Shown here: one piece after another, positions 11,721-23,865 of the stretch
Numbering within the stretch: position 1 is the stretch's first letter
Layout of the letters: every line of letters begins with the position of its first letter
Assembly (NCBI GenBank): GCA_028564705.1
Contig: JAPXFQ010000385.1
Location: 3,224,001-3,288,000 of the forward strand
Source: Apricaphanius iberus
Lineage: Eukaryota; Chordata; Actinopteri; Cyprinodontiformes; Aphaniidae
Direction of reading: 5' to 3'
DNA: 64,000 nt
The notes under the pieces: model-generated
What the model was told of the DNA's origin: nothing
Database searches by the model: none
The model's input: only the letters and a program-made list of their open reading frames with translations
Position numbers and translations under genes: made by a program

Positions 11721-14394
11721 TAGTGCTAGCTAAAAAAATTAAAAAATAAAGCAGCAGATTTATCGATTTAATCAATTTAACTTGTTTCCCAAGCTTAAGT
11801 GAATGAGTTTACGGTACTCCAATAGCTTCTACAGTCATGAGTTCCTAGTTTAATACATCACCTTTGAAATGTGGTCAACATAACATTTGCGTCATAGAGA
11901 AATCTGTGCTCAAAAAGTGGTTTGTGAGTATATGTGACAGGCTTCAAAATGTATTATCCATCTTTATAATGTACATGTCTATGGAGTCAACAAGAAAAAA
12001 AATAGATCAAAATTGACCATCTAATCTCATTAAGCAGTTTGCAGGATGTGAGTCTTTGACAAAATGGCTGTATGTGTAACCCTAATTCTCAGTTTACTGC
12101 AAGTGGACCCACAGAAAGACACATCCCCATTCTGGTTCACAGAATTCTGTCACTGTTAAAAAAATATCACATTGGTAGTGGTTGCTGTTGGTAAATAGCT
12201 GTGGATTCTTCCCCTGCTCAGGTCGTCAGGAAGATGATTTCCAGTCCAAATCTTGAAGGTATAATTTTTAGAAACGGTAGAATTAACTAATTATTTAACG
12301 GAATCTTCAGTCATATAAAAAAATCCACTTTGCCCTATCACAAAAAATAGAATGAACCAAACCCTTTTTTATAATAAAAATACAATTAAAAATAAGAACA
12401 TACATTTGAAAAAAACTGAAGAAAACTCAAAAAATAACCAACACTAAAGTTCCTCCTTTAAAATAAAGCCATACTAGTTAAAACAAGAAAACCTTGATTA
12501 CGTTTAAGATTTAATTATTTTCTTTCACAATTAATTATTATTAATTTGATTTATTAGCTACAAATTGAGATGACAGATGATGAGCATTACAAATCTGTTT
12601 CTTACATTCAATGTGAATATGCTGTCCAGAGGGACAATATATAAACTGGTACTGGATTGCTATTAGTATAACCTGTCTCTAGGAAACTGCACTAATTTGA
12701 AGCCACAAAAACGTATACGTACAAAAAATACTATATATTCAGAATAAAATTATTTTAATTCTTAAAGGAGGGGGGGTATTATGTTCCTTCCAGGCACACC
12801 GTACCATTCTATAGTCTCTGAAATAACATGTTATCGGTATATTACACATCAAGTGTCTTGACAAATGAACTTTATTGAGGTTGGACTGTTTAGAATGGCT
12901 TGAACATCAACTCAAAGGTAGCATATAGCTTTCTGAAACTCTGTAAAAATAAACAGACCCAATGTTAATATACAATCATATAATCAATGCAAACAAATTT
13001 GGAGAAAAAAGAAATTCATCACAAATACATCATTGGTAAAAAAAAGAAGCAAAAACCACAATCAATAAAACTGCTACCTAAACAAGGCTGTCTCAATGTG
13101 ATACCAGATGAGGCACTGTATAATTAAATATTATTATTTAATATATTCTGTTTAATGGGTGTTGAGGATGACCCCAAATGGCAACAGGGCAGAGGCAGAA
13201 GCCCAATGTGAAATTAAATGATGGAACTAAAACTCACAGAATGCGAGGAACTAGAGTGACAGAAACAGTAGGAACTAGCAGTGGAAAAAAGAAACCAAGA
13301 AGCTTAAATATTGCGGAGATGTGATTATGCCATGCAAACCATATGAAAACAATCAACAGAAAGGAGAAGCTGGGTGAGAAACTAAGCAGGGAATGATTTG
13401 CATCAAGTATCCTTAAAAACGTGGTGTTCAAACTTGCTTTAATGTATTTTCTGATTTAATAACATCTAAACTTTAAAAAATATATATATATATATTCTGT
13501 TTACTATATAAAAAAAGGTATATCCCATCCTCACTGCCTTCGTAGTTTATTTGAAATAATAAATATAGTACTTATCATCTCTACCCTATCAATAGCCTGC
13601 TGCCACTGCAGTAACAAGTACTGGGGACCAGGTGGCACTGTGGCATCATCATAAGGCTTAGCAAAGCACAAAGTAAAACGGGATGGGATATGTAGGGTTG
13701 TCAGTAATTGTATTTTTAAGGTGCAAAATTTGCAATAAACTATTACATTATATAATCCCAATGACAATAAATCTGAAATGATCATTTGCTGATGTTCTCT
13801 ATAAAGAACACTCATATGTGGTTAGTCCTTATTCTAATAAAACCCAGGAAATATATAAGCTGCTACTGTAAATAACAAGGCATTGCAATCCCAACTGTCA
13901 CAACAAATATAGCATTGCAGTGAGATTGTCACACATGGATAAAACCAAGAAATAAATTTGTTCCCAACACTTCTGGGGATTAAGGCTTTTAAATGCCTGG
14001 AGCAGGTCAGACCTGGGAAGTGGCCAAAACAAAAACAAAGCAACCAATTACAAAAAAAGATAAATAAACTAAGTCTAACCTCATGGGTCAACAAGACATG
14101 GCTACAAAAAAGGCAAATTACATTTTTTTTGTTCAAGGAGTTGTATACATACATACAAGTTTTATACATTAAATATATCAATATATCTGTTAATAAGCAT
14201 ACATGCAAATATATGCATAAATATGTATGTATCACTTATTGGAAAGTTTTCCTGGCATTATTAATGTGTGTAATAAATAAATCTCTAGATCTCTAGAGAT
14301 CTCACATATGTAACATGCATTTCTGATAAAATTGTCATACACTTATTAGTCAGCATGAATACAATATTATCCTTGGGGTTCTGATTAGTTTTCA
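11721..14394. other. Intergenic DNA, nothing recognised
   Basis: This is AT-rich sequence with a short TA run at 13480-13495. A 133-codon minus frame at 13834-14235 and an opposed frame on the + strand overlap each other and have no domain I recognise. I treat both as chance. Confidence 0.55.
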
Positions 14395-15225
14395 CAGTGC
14401 AACTAAAAAATACTGAACCCCTCTGATGTTTTACCCTTTTTATTGCTTTATAGAAATCAATCATTATCAACTAAATTTGTCTTGTTTTAGACAAAAAATA
14501 TAAAACAAAAAAGGGTTTAATGTAAAACACAAAAGAATTTTGAAAAAAATAATGACAACTAAATAAAAATCTGTAGCATAAAATAAGTGATTGCACTGAT
14601 ATTTACCCCCTTTAAGTTAGTATTTAATAGATGCACCTTTGGGTCCAATCACAGCATAGACTCTGACTCTGTGAGAACAGATCTCAATCATGATTTAAGC
14701 TTGCACATGTGGACACTATAATTTTGCTCCATTCTTCCTTGCAAAACTGTTTAAGCCCTTTCAGGTTGCATCGGGATTACTTGTGAGAAGACCAGCCATA
14801 TATTCTCAATCTGACTGAGGTCTGGGCTTTGACCCAACCACCCCAGAACATCCACTTTGTTGTCTGTAGAGCATTTATGTGTAGATTTAGCTGTATTCTG
14901 CGGGTCATTGTCATGCTGGAAAATACATATTCTTGAAAGCAGTATTTTTCTAACAGAATTAAACAAACTGTTCTCCAGGATTAGCCTGTATTTCGATGCA
15001 TTCCTTTTGCCTTCTATCTTTACAAGCCTTCTAGGGCCAACAGCAGAGAAGAATTCCCAAAGCATTAAGGCTGATTGCACTACCTTTCACAGTGGGCATG
15101 GTGTGTTAATGTTGATCTGCGGTGTTTAGTGTCTGCCAAACAAAGCATATTGATTGATGACCAAAGACTTAAATTTGATCTCGTCAGAACAAAAAAACCT
15201 GCAAATTCACCATAATATCTCCTAG
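14395..15225 (-). mobile_element. Tc1-like transposon, transposase C-terminal half and 3' end
   Basis: The minus strand carries a 109-codon open stretch (15080-14751) with clear Tc1 transposase sequence: LMLWEFFSAVGPRRLVKIEG, then FQHDNDPQNTAK with the second catalytic Asp, and SPDLSQIENIW with the final Glu of the DDE triad. Upstream, in another frame (15225-15080), are a mutated SLWS block and an RTPNTAH-like block. The 3' non-coding end (14600-14395) shares the AAGGGGGTAAATAT and CAATTTAGTTGAT-type motifs seen again at 28290-28530, so both belong to one family. The copy lacks its N-terminal DNA-binding half and is dead. Confidence 0.8.
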
Positions 15226-15290
15226 GCAAGGCAAGTTTATTTGTATAGCACACTTTCAACGACAAGGGTGTTGTGCCACACACAGCCAAT
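15226..15290. mobile_element. Short LINE tail fragment
   Basis: GGCAAGGCAAGTTTATTTGT followed by ATAGCACACTTTCAACGAC resembles the start of the LINE tail at 11045 and other fish L2/CR1 tails. It abuts the truncated Tc1-like copy directly. Confidence 0.45.
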
Positions 15291-16504
15291 AGATGGCACT
15301 AACCTGCATTCTAGCTCCACAGGAGCAGAAGAAACCCTTTATAAAGGCTTGTCTTCAGCCCCCCAGCCTCTATTGCCGTGAGCAGGAAAATGGTTTCCAT
15401 TGCCTTCAGTGGCAATAGAAAGGATTCCAAAGGAGACAAAGACTGCTGAGCAATCAGGTGAACTGCAAACACTCATGAACCAAATCCATTTTTTGCCCTC
15501 AAAGCCTGCCAAAAACTTCCTGAGTTACAGACTCTACCATGAGGGAGGGAGAGAGCTATGTGGGTTTATATACTGTGCTGGAAAAGTTGCAAAGAGGTAC
15601 TGTTTCAGTGAAGGAAAGTTGGAGCTGATCACTGCTTAGCCAAATTGGAGAGGACGAGCCAACATCCAGCCAAAAGCAAGCTACCTGCATCCTCAACAGC
15701 CATGAGGCCCACTGCTAACTAGGTATCACAGCCTATTGTTAGCCACTGGCTAACCAGTTGAGCCTTCCCCTCACCAACCATGGATAAACCTGGAGAGCTT
15801 AATCGTTCTATAGGGTCTATCTGGGCAGAAGCAAGATTAGTTTAGGATAACTAAGATTTAAGGGTTGATTTTTCACTATGATTTGTTACCTTGTGTAAGA
15901 TTTGTTTGGTTACAAACAGGCAGTTCAGACTGCTGGTAACAAATGTTTTTAAAAAAATTACGACCTAGAGTCATTTTAACTCCTGCAATCTCAGTTACTC
16001 AGTCCGGTTTTCTTGTATTTAATGTTTAATAAATTAGAGTAGATTTAAGTGACATAAAGTGGGTTAGCTATAAGCGACATGTTAAAGCTAACACACGTGT
16101 GCTGCTTTTAGGCCTGCATTTCATAAACAACAAAGATTGCTGTTGACAGTGTTCAAAATAGAGATCGGTTTTAAAATAGATTGTTTAAATACATAAAAAT
16201 AATGTAACTGGCTGTGTTTGAAACCGCCTTATTGCATTAAATACCGTAAAAGGATTGTCTACTGCTGAGATCATTCCATGAATAGAAGTACTTTTCCAAA
16301 GGTTAATGAATTCTAATCCAGAGAATTATTAAACAAAATATTACTTAATCCAGACAATATTTTTACTTCACATTGTTTATTGGTTTAGACATAAATCAGC
16401 GACGTGAATTGATTTAAACTAATCACAATTGTTAAACAATATTAGCCAATCTATCGCAATACAAACCGTCCAGATCACCCTAGTCCCCCAGCTCTAGTTT
16501 ACTG
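15291..16504. other. Intergenic DNA, nothing recognised
   Basis: No supported exon or named repeat. A 79-codon open frame at 15400-15639 has no recognisable domain and no splice context. Confidence 0.5.
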
Positions 16505-16700
16505 ACCAACCCTAGGACCGGAACCAAACATGGGGAAGGAGCTTTCAGTTTCTCTACTCATTTCTGGAACAAACTACTTGGAGAATGCAAAGCTGCTGTG
16601 ACACTGAACTCTTTTAAGTATACATTTTTTAGACTTGCCTGTGAGTAACTGTTTTTAATTGCTAGTTTTTAATTTTCACACGAATTATAGTCTTGATTAC
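16505..16700 (+). mobile_element. L2/CR1-type LINE, reverse transcriptase C-terminal end
   Basis: The + strand reads TNPRTGTKHGEGAFSFSTHF, then WNKLLGEC, TLNSFKYTFFRLACE and a stop. This follows the conserved end of L2-type ORF2 proteins (R-T-x-x-G-x-x-A-F-S, W-N-x-L-P, L-x-x-F-K). Only the last 50 or so codons are present, which makes it a strongly 5'-truncated copy. It is followed directly by a tandem repeat. Confidence 0.65.
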
Positions 16701-16746
16701 AGTAAATGCTTTCTTGTGTTTTTTGTTTTGTTTTGTTTTTTTAAAG

Positions 16747-16976
16747 AACTGAGCTTTTCAAGCAAGATTAGTTAGTGGAAGGAAGAACTGAGCTTTTTCC
16801 CTAAGATCAGTTAGTGGAAGGATGAACTATGAGCTTTTCAGCAAGATCAATTAGTGAATTAAAACTGAGCTTTTTCAGCAAGATCAGTTAATGAAAAAAA
16901 ACTGAGCTTTTTCAGAAAGACCAGTTGGTAGAAGGCAGAACAGTGAGCTTTCCAGCGGGATCAGTCAGTATCATTC
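16747..16976. repeat. 39-bp tandem repeat, six copies
   Basis: The unit begins AACTGAGCTTTTTCAGCAAG and continues ATCAGTTAGTGGAAGGA. Copies start at 16747, 16786, 16825, 16863, 16900 and 16939, so spacing is 37-39 bases. Copies differ at several positions, so the array is old. It lies just downstream of an L2 ORF2 end and could be part of that LINE's 3' UTR. Confidence 0.85.
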
Positions 16977-17329
16977 ACTTAGTCACCTGGTGACTACATC
17001 CCTTACATGCCTTTTTACAAACGTTTTCTTAAGTCGTAATACTAGCATCATAGGCTGGATCTATGTTGAACTAGGTCAGTCACCGTTATGCTGCCACTGA
17101 TTTTGTTACATATTTTTATTTGATTCTCATTAGCTTGTAAAAAAAAAAAAATTTTGTTAAAAAATTATGTTGTCAATTGTTTGTTTTGTAAAACGATTAA
17201 AAAGATAACATCCCAGAGGTAAGTACATTGTATAAGCATTGTATAAATAGTCCTGTTCAATAAAAGTTTGAATTTCAGTGAATCAATTTACTGTAGTTGC
17301 AAGACATATACATTGACTACACAGAGATA

Positions 17330-17488
17330 AGTTGGGGCGTAGTGGGAGCCCCATGTGCAGAGGCTTCAGTCCTCAACGTGGTTGTCCCTGGTTCAAGTCC
17401 TGTCTCAGGTGACCTTTTCCACACATGTCTTTCCCCCCTCAAACACTTTCAATAAAGGCCACTCTGGCCCAAAAAACCCCAAAACACA
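17330..17488 (+). mobile_element. tRNA-derived SINE
   Basis: An A-box-like stretch TGGGGCGTAGTGGG near 17333 and a B box GGTTCAAGTCC at 17390-17400 form a tRNA-like RNA polymerase III promoter. Behind it come CACATGTCTTTCCCCCCTC and CAATAAAGGCCACTCTGGCC, a tail shared by common fish SINEs. It does not fold as an intact tRNA gene. Confidence 0.7.
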
Positions 17489-17559
17489 CATACAAGTTTC
17501 TGGCTAGGTGTTCAACTTCTGCCTTCTGTAGAATTGGTAGCATTAAAAAAAAAATGTTT

Positions 17560-18190
17560 TTTGTTTTTTTGTATTTTTTATTGACCTATTTTTAACACAT
17601 GTTTCTAAATTTATTGAGAGATCCATCTTTTATACGGTTCAAAATTAATTTTGGTATTTGTTTGGCATCATTTCCCTCTTGAAACAACCACTTTTTTCCA
17701 GGTTTCAGTCATCTGGTTGTTGATTTTTGGGTTTAGTTAAAATAACTGAAGTATTCGTTTTCCTTCTTCATGGCATCCACCATCGCACCAGTTTAACTGG
17801 CAGTAAAAGATTTCCTATAAATTATGCCATACCTCTACCATGCTTTAAAGTTTGCATCTTAGTTTTGAAAGCCGGACATTGATGTTTCCTTTTTGATGGG
17901 GCTTAATGGCTCAATATCAGTCTCTTCTGACCATGAAACACTTTTTTTTTCCATAAAGCCTTTGACTTGCACATTATAGGCAGCTTTTAACCGTATTCCT
18001 GCTTGAAGGTCCATGGCCAGGATGAGAGGATGTCAATTTCTGCTTGTTTTTTGCTAATGTTTTTCAGACTTTTTTTTGAAGAGGTCAAAGCTCTTTTTGC
18101 AAAAGTGTTTCTTCAGACTCTTTATTTCATAAAACTTCTGCTCTGAAATATTTTTTAAATCTATGCAGTGCCATTCTCATCTCCATAGAT
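17560..18190 (-). mobile_element. Possible Tc1/mariner-like remnant
   Basis: CAGTCTCTTCTGACCATGAA near 17920, followed by CCATAAAGCCTTTGAC and GCTTGAAGGTCCATGG, resembles the antisense of the W-S-D-E region of Tc1-like transposase genes. No translation is convincing. This is a weak assignment. Confidence 0.3.
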
Positions 18191-18642
18191 TTTGTCTCTT
18201 CATATCCTTGTCTTTACACAAATACCATCTCAAAAACACAAAGGTGAATGCATGCACACACACACAGAATTTACACACACACACAGTTTGGCAGGGCATG
18301 TATCAAGGTCTTGAGCTAAAAACCTGGGAAGTTTAATCTAAACAGTCATTGACTAAAACTGCTGTAATGGGATCTTTTCCTGATTGGATAAGGAAATCGA
18401 ACAGTCTTGGCTAAGTGGCCTACTTTCTTGCAGAAAGGTTCATGGCTATATTTAAGAGGGAAAATGAGAAAAGAAAGCATGCAGAAAAACAAGTGTGTGT
18501 TTAGTCCAGAACATTTAAAATAGTTTAGTTACTATTCCAGCTCAAATTCTGACTAAATGAAATGATAGGTGATTTTGATAATTCATTTCCGGTAAGAAGT
18601 TACTTGCTTTTGAGGTTGAGATTTACATCAATGAATGATGGC

Positions 18643-18663
18643 TATATATATATATATATATAT
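18643..18663. repeat. (TA)n microsatellite
   Basis: A run of ten TA dinucleotides. Short CA runs lie about 400 bases to the left, at 18256-18290. Confidence 0.9.
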
Positions 18664-20002
18664 GCAGCATATAGTTTTGACATTTAGGATTAGACACAGA
18701 CTTTATACACCTCATATATGGACGAGCATTTCCTGTTACTAGGCTCGCTACAGGCCATTTACGCTCCAAGCTTCACCTGGCAGCAACCATTGTTGATTTG
18801 ACGTTGCATGCTGGGAGAAAAGATTGCTTTCAAAGGTCAACGTTAATATGAAAAGGTCAGTGTGTTAAGCCCATTGTTTGTTTACTATTGAATACTTGAC
18901 TACATGACTGTTGTGTAGGTATGTGTTAAATCAGGTCATTAACCAAATAATAAATATCCAAGGTACATTTGGCCAAGAATCATTAAAACATTTTAGCAGT
19001 CTAAACTAAAAGTTTTGAGCACTACTGGTGTGACCTTTATTAATGGATTCTGTATCTTTATAAATCCTTTAATACTGTTATATAATTTGCACAATCACAT
19101 TTTGGACCACCATCTCACGCTATATGCCACCCATATGTTGATGTAAGCCACTTTTTGATTGATCTGCCAAATAATAGTTGACATTAGTTGAGTTCTTCCT
19201 TGCTGGCTCCATTATCTTTCTCTCCTCACTCTTCTAAATCTATACAATCGGTGCCACCTGGCCCTCAGATCACCAACAGCAGGCAAGATGTGTGAAGCAT
19301 CTTGTGCAAGGGCGGAACTAAGATGGACAGAGTGGGGGTTCGAACTAGGACCAACTCCTACCACCGCCACCTTAGAACATAGCAACTGCCAACCTGCCCA
19401 GATCTGGTTGTCCATGTTCCTCCCTTGAAGTAGATTGTGAGACAATGTGTCAACAATTAAAATGGGGTGTATTGGAACCCTGCAACATGAAAGTTTAATT
19501 TTACTTGCCACTTGTTTGTATATTTTTACAGCATTCTGGAATAAATGTCCAAAAAGAGTTTAATATGGCCATTGCCAATCCTTTGAAACAAATACAAGAT
19601 GATTGATTTTTTTTGGGGGGGGGGGGTTGTTTCTTCAAAATGATTGAAAAAATAAACAGCAGTTTATTTCCTTATTACTCTCTGATTATAATAGTTGCCA
19701 AATACATTTTGTTTAGGTTTCATGTCCGTCTGTCTATTTCTTTAGTAATCACTATGTTTTAGTACCTATGCTACACAAAAGAGAAGGGCTGAGTTCAAAA
19801 TGTCTGCTTGGTCATTTGTATGTGACATTTCATTTGTCTGTATGCATGTGTGGTGTAATTCTTTGGTGATTCTGAATTCAATAGCTGTCCAAATACATAA
19901 TTTTTATGTGTCCAACTGCCACTTCCTCCAACAGTCCCCCCCCCTCCAAAATGTTAGGCTAATTAGGTGAGGGTAATTGATCAATCAAAGAGTCTATCTG
20001 CT
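18664..20002. other. Intergenic DNA, nothing recognised
   Basis: No exon or named repeat found. A homopolymer step (T8 followed by G12) lies at 19607-19626. Confidence 0.5.
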
Positions 20003-20125
20003 GCCCTGTGATGGACTGAAGACCTGTCCAGTGTGTAGGCCTTCCCCACCTCTTGCCTGCTGACTACTTGAGAATAGCAGCAGCCCACGCACAATAGGTG
20101 AGTATAAGCAGTTAATGGATGCATA
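20003..20125 (+). mobile_element. TGGA-tailed fish retroposon fragment (degenerate)
   Basis: CCTGTGATGGACTGAAGACC, then TGTCCAGTGTGTAGGCCTTC and AAGCAGTTAATGGATGC, is a mutated copy of the repeat seen better preserved at 57521-57649. The copies end in GGATGGATGG-type tails, which suggests a SINE or RTE-type LINE 3' end. Confidence 0.5.
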
Positions 20126-21693
20126 GACTATCTCTACATTTATTAAATAAGTCTGCTACATGGGTGGAGCAAGCAACTCCATAATGTAGTCACATCTGAA
20201 TCTCATCAGCTCATTAGTATCCCTACCACTTGTCTCACTACTCTGCAGGAAGAACAGGAAAGATGGAGCTCAGACCTAGTGCCAAATTTTATGTTAAGTT
20301 TATTTGGTTGCCCAAATTCACTGGGTTGCTTTCCAATTTGTCTTGTTGTGGAACTCTGATTACTTAAAGCATCTTAAATCATTTGAGACCACCACTTATG
20401 CCTTTGGTTGTTTACTCGGCTGATCTGACCTTAGATCCATTTATCCTGCCTGCCAACTTAACATCCCTTTCCAGCTTATCTTTGATTTCGCTCTTGAGCT
20501 TAAACACATCACCACTTCGTCAGCAAAACCGATGACAGACAACACAACCTTGCCACTTTATAATGACATCAGAATATTGTCTGGACGGAACCAGGATAAT
20601 ATGATGATTTTGTCTTCTGGATCCAAAACCCTATTCAGCGAAACACACTTTAGCGTGCTAGACTCTGGGGGACTTCACCCATTACTCAAATTGCTGTGAA
20701 AGTGTTTTTGCTTTCCAGAGCACATAATGAATGATTGTACATTTGAGTCTATAAAACCAACCTTAACAAAATGCAGAGATTTTAGATTAACATTAGGATT
20801 AAGTGTATTTGCGCATGGTTTGTCCCATGGTTGGCCTTGTTTGACAGTTATATGCCGTTTCCTTTTTGTCTAAGATTTTAAATCTCTGTGACTCTTTTAT
20901 AAATTAATGACATCCATAGAGAGTAGAATGAATTGTATGAGCATGGTCATTTTAAGTATGGTTTGGACTTGGTCATCAACAGCACAACTTTTGAGAAAAT
21001 GTGTTTTTGTAACCAAAGGGTTTGTTTTTTCCCACATCATGAACATCAGCAAGGACATTTTTTGGCTGTTTATGATATTGGATCCCTCAAGTCTGTTCTA
21101 AATCAGCCCTGAGGTCTCTTCACGTGGAACAGGTCCAAACAGCCTTGTTTGGAAGTTGTCCAGGTCACATCCTAACTAAAGTTCTAACCATGTAATTTGA
21201 AACTCTTCTCAGTTTTTTTTTGTTAGTCAAAGGACCTGTAGAAACGTATTCAAGCCTGCTCTATTTGGAGTTTTATTGTTCTAGTCATATATGTCGCTCC
21301 ATTGCATTCCCTACCATGGCCTAAGGATTTCAGAGTGTCTCAAGCTGCCAATTCATCTGATTTTGTTAAAAACCTGCTTGTACAAGGCCAAATGTGGAGA
21401 CGATAATTCTCTCCCTGTGTGGTTTACAATTTTGCTTCAGTGCTCTACAAAAATGAAATTTCAGAAACAAAACTACAAACCTAGAAACCCTCATTCATCA
21501 TCACCACATCTACATAAAACAACACTTCTACTTAAAGGGACCTGGCACGTGCGCACATAGACATCAAAGGGGGCTTTGCCCTTTTTATTCCTGGAGAGAA
21601 AGTGCCCTTTTTTCTGGGGTGCTTTTTTTCTTTTTTGTGAAAAATAATATATATTCCTGCTTGTGCACTATTGAAGAATAGTATATCTAAATA
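20126..21693. other. Intergenic DNA, nothing recognised
   Basis: No exon with splice context and no repeat that I can identify. Confidence 0.5.
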
Positions 21694-22290
21694 TCAGGTC
21701 AGGAGTTCTGAAGCGCCCACCCCCCACCGCTGCGCAGCGTGTAAGACCGTTCTGTCACCAAAACCTTCATGACAGGAAGAAATAGCTGCATCATAAGTTT
21801 TAACTGTGCTGAAAGCTAAATTTCTGTCCATCAGCTGCTGGAGGAACGACAGTACGCAACTTAGCGGACATGAAACGGGATCTGCGCCGTTCTCTGAGCA
21901 CCAGCGCTGGAAGGCTGTCCATTTTGAGGCATATAGCGCCGTGGTAGACGCGGCTAGTGCGCCCAGAATCGTGCGCACCACATCCTGCGGAAGGCCGAGC
22001 CTCTCTAAGCGCTCCTGTTCAGCGGCCAGACCCAGAGGGCCTGACCAATCTCTGGGTAACTCCTGATGGCTCCTCCCGCCTGGAGGAGCGCATCGTCTCT
22101 CCACGGCAGCTGCCACGGGCGACCGGAGAGCAGCTGCTGCACATTCGGTGCGCTTTTGTGCTGTGGTGCTACAAGGATTACTGACTGCTGTTCCTCTGTG
22201 ACTCGATCCAGGAGCCACCGAATCAGCGGAACCGGAGGGAAAGCATAAATGAGCGTTTTGGGCCACGGGCTGTGAACAAAGGGGTATTCC
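21694..22290 (-). mobile_element. DIRS-type retrotransposon fragment: RNase H end overlapping tyrosine recombinase start
   Basis: DIRS elements are retrotransposons that integrate with a tyrosine recombinase instead of an integrase. In one minus frame (about 22285 down to a TAG at 22007-22005) the sequence reads IYAFPPVPLIRWLLDRV, later RPWQLPWRDDALLQAGGAI and LWVWPLNRSA, the end of a DIRS RT/RNase H protein. In an overlapping minus frame, RLGLPQDVVRTILGALAAST, LYASKWTAFQRWCSENGADP and SFLQQLMDRNLAFSTVKTY match the N-terminal core-binding part of the DIRS recombinase. It stops before the catalytic Arg-His-Arg-Tyr residues. The overlap of the two frames is normal for the family. Both ends are truncated. 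It is markedly GC-richer than its surroundings. Confidence 0.75.
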
Positions 22291-22892
22291 CATCTGTTTG
22301 ATGTAGTTATTTTGGTTATTCTAATCTAAATATATACTTGAAACTAGTAGCATAGAAATTGTTTTCAAAACATGCACATTGTGGAATGGTTTTCTTTGCT
22401 GCTCTATAAACCTACTGAATACTAAGGAGACCATGGTTTCTGTGTGAACTGATTATTTTGTAGACATCTTTTGAAAATTAAACAATTGCATGAGTTTGAG
22501 GAAGATAAAATTAACTTTTTAAATTATTTTTTAAAAAGGAAGTCAGTGCTGTGTTAATATATATAATTTTTTGTTTAAAAAAAAACAAAAGTAAAAATGT
22601 AATTATGAGAAGTGCCCTTTATTTCACTTGAGCCCCTACCCCTCTAAATGTCTGCATGTCCCTGAAAGGGACTATAAGGAAGTTTAACAACAAATGTACA
22701 GAACTGTAAAATGTCTTCCACATACATGCTTCAGCAATGTCCTGGTCAGTAGAAAGAGCTCTGGCCTTTTCACAGTGGTTGCCACTATATGCCTGTAAAA
22801 TCACTTTATTAGTTATTTTTTGTTCGGGTCCAACGAGCAGCGCTCCCTTGGCGCCTCCCAAAGGCAGAAAAGTGTGTGATGACGTCAAGCGC
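22291..22892. other. Intergenic DNA, nothing recognised
   Basis: AT-rich DNA between the DIRS fragment and the LINE tail. No gene or repeat is identified. Confidence 0.5.
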
Positions 22893-22917
22893 ATTCAATT
22901 CAATTCAATTCAATTCA
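22893..22917 (-). repeat. (TTGAA)n terminal repeat of the L2 LINE
   Basis: Five tandem ATTCA units (TTGAA on the element strand) mark the 3' end of the LINE. The TTTATTTATATAGCGCC stretch next to it is the usual adjacent L2-type 3' sequence in fish. Confidence 0.85.
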
Positions 22918-23485
22918 GTTTATTTATATAGCGCCATTTCACAACAGATGTCATCTCAAGGCACTTTACAAAAAGAGTTATTACAATACAATGTTTAGTG
23001 TAGAAATTACAGAACCACAGAAGATTGCGTCGTGGAATTCTCAGCAATCCCTCATACTGAGCAAGCATGCAGCGACAGTGGGAAGGAAAAACTCCCTTTT
23101 AACAGGAAGAAACCTCCGGCAGAACCAGGCTCAGCACAAGCGGTTATCTGCCGCGACCGTCTGTGGCTTGGAGAATACATAACAGAGACACAGAAAGAGC
23201 AATAGAACTGATGCACAAGTTTGTTGCAGGACGTGGAGAATTTTCCGTCACTGCAATGCCATCTTAGTCAGGGTCGTCAAGCAGGGCTAATCCGGAGCAC
23301 CTACTATAATAGAAAACAGGTTAGTGCTTGAATTGACAGCACATCATGCAGTTGGGGAGAAGTAGGAGAGAAAGTAGGAACAGACCCTAATAATGTCCTC
23401 CAACAGCCTAGCCTAAAGCAGCATAGCTACTAACATTAACCTGTCTCCTAGCTACTAGGAGACCTGGCTACCAACACTCTGTCTG

Positions 23486-23865
23486 AGTCCTCCTGACCCG
23501 TGGACGGTGTAGGGCCGGTAACGGCCCCCGTCATGCCGGGGTCTTCTCGGAGTCGGGTTGTTTGAGAATGCAGCCCAAAGTGGGTGGTAAACTCCATCTA
23601 AGGCTAAATACCGGCACGAGACCGATAGTCGACAACTATCTTAAGGAAAAATAGACAGAACTGAGAGGACAGAGTTGAAGAGGGCGAGAAACGTTTAAGA
23701 GATAAACGGGTGGGGTCCGCACAGTCTGCCCGGGGGATTCAACCCGGCAGGTAATGGGCGGCCGCACTGTGCGGGAGGATCCCCTTGAGGGACCTCTCTC
23801 CGGCGCTGGCTGGCCCCTGTGGGGCACATTTCTTCCGCGGCGGTAAGCCGCGACCGGCTCCGGAT
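23486..23865 (+). pseudogene. 28S ribosomal RNA fragment inside the LINE 3' UTR
   Basis: The + strand carries the conserved order of the 5' part of 28S rRNA through the D2 region: CCCGTGGACGGTGTAGGGCC, GGAGTCGGGTTGTTTGAGAA, GGTGGTAAACTCCATCTAAG, TACCGGCACGAGACCGATAG, AAACGGGTGGGGTCCGC, GGGACCTCTCTCCGGCGCTG and AGCCGCGACCGGCTCCGG. Many substitutions and small deletions, for example in the stretch 23631-23690, show that it is not a working rRNA gene. It is antisense to the LINE around it. Exact 21-bp copies of one sequence lie on either side (23427-23447 and 23949-23969). The identification rests on recall of the universally conserved rRNA core and is strong; how it came to be in the LINE is unknown. 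Confidence 0.88.

Noticed and set aside
13834..14296. 133-codon minus frame and overlapping 112-codon + frame
   Set aside because: They overlap each other in AT-rich DNA, lack recognisable domains and have no splice context or promoter.
21694..22293. 199-codon minus frame taken as one host gene
   Set aside because: Only its second half is meaningful (DIRS recombinase). The first half is the out-of-frame reading of the overlapping RNase H end.
23636..23827. 63-codon minus frame rich in Arg and Pro
   Set aside because: It is the antisense of the 28S rRNA-derived fragment and needs no coding explanation.
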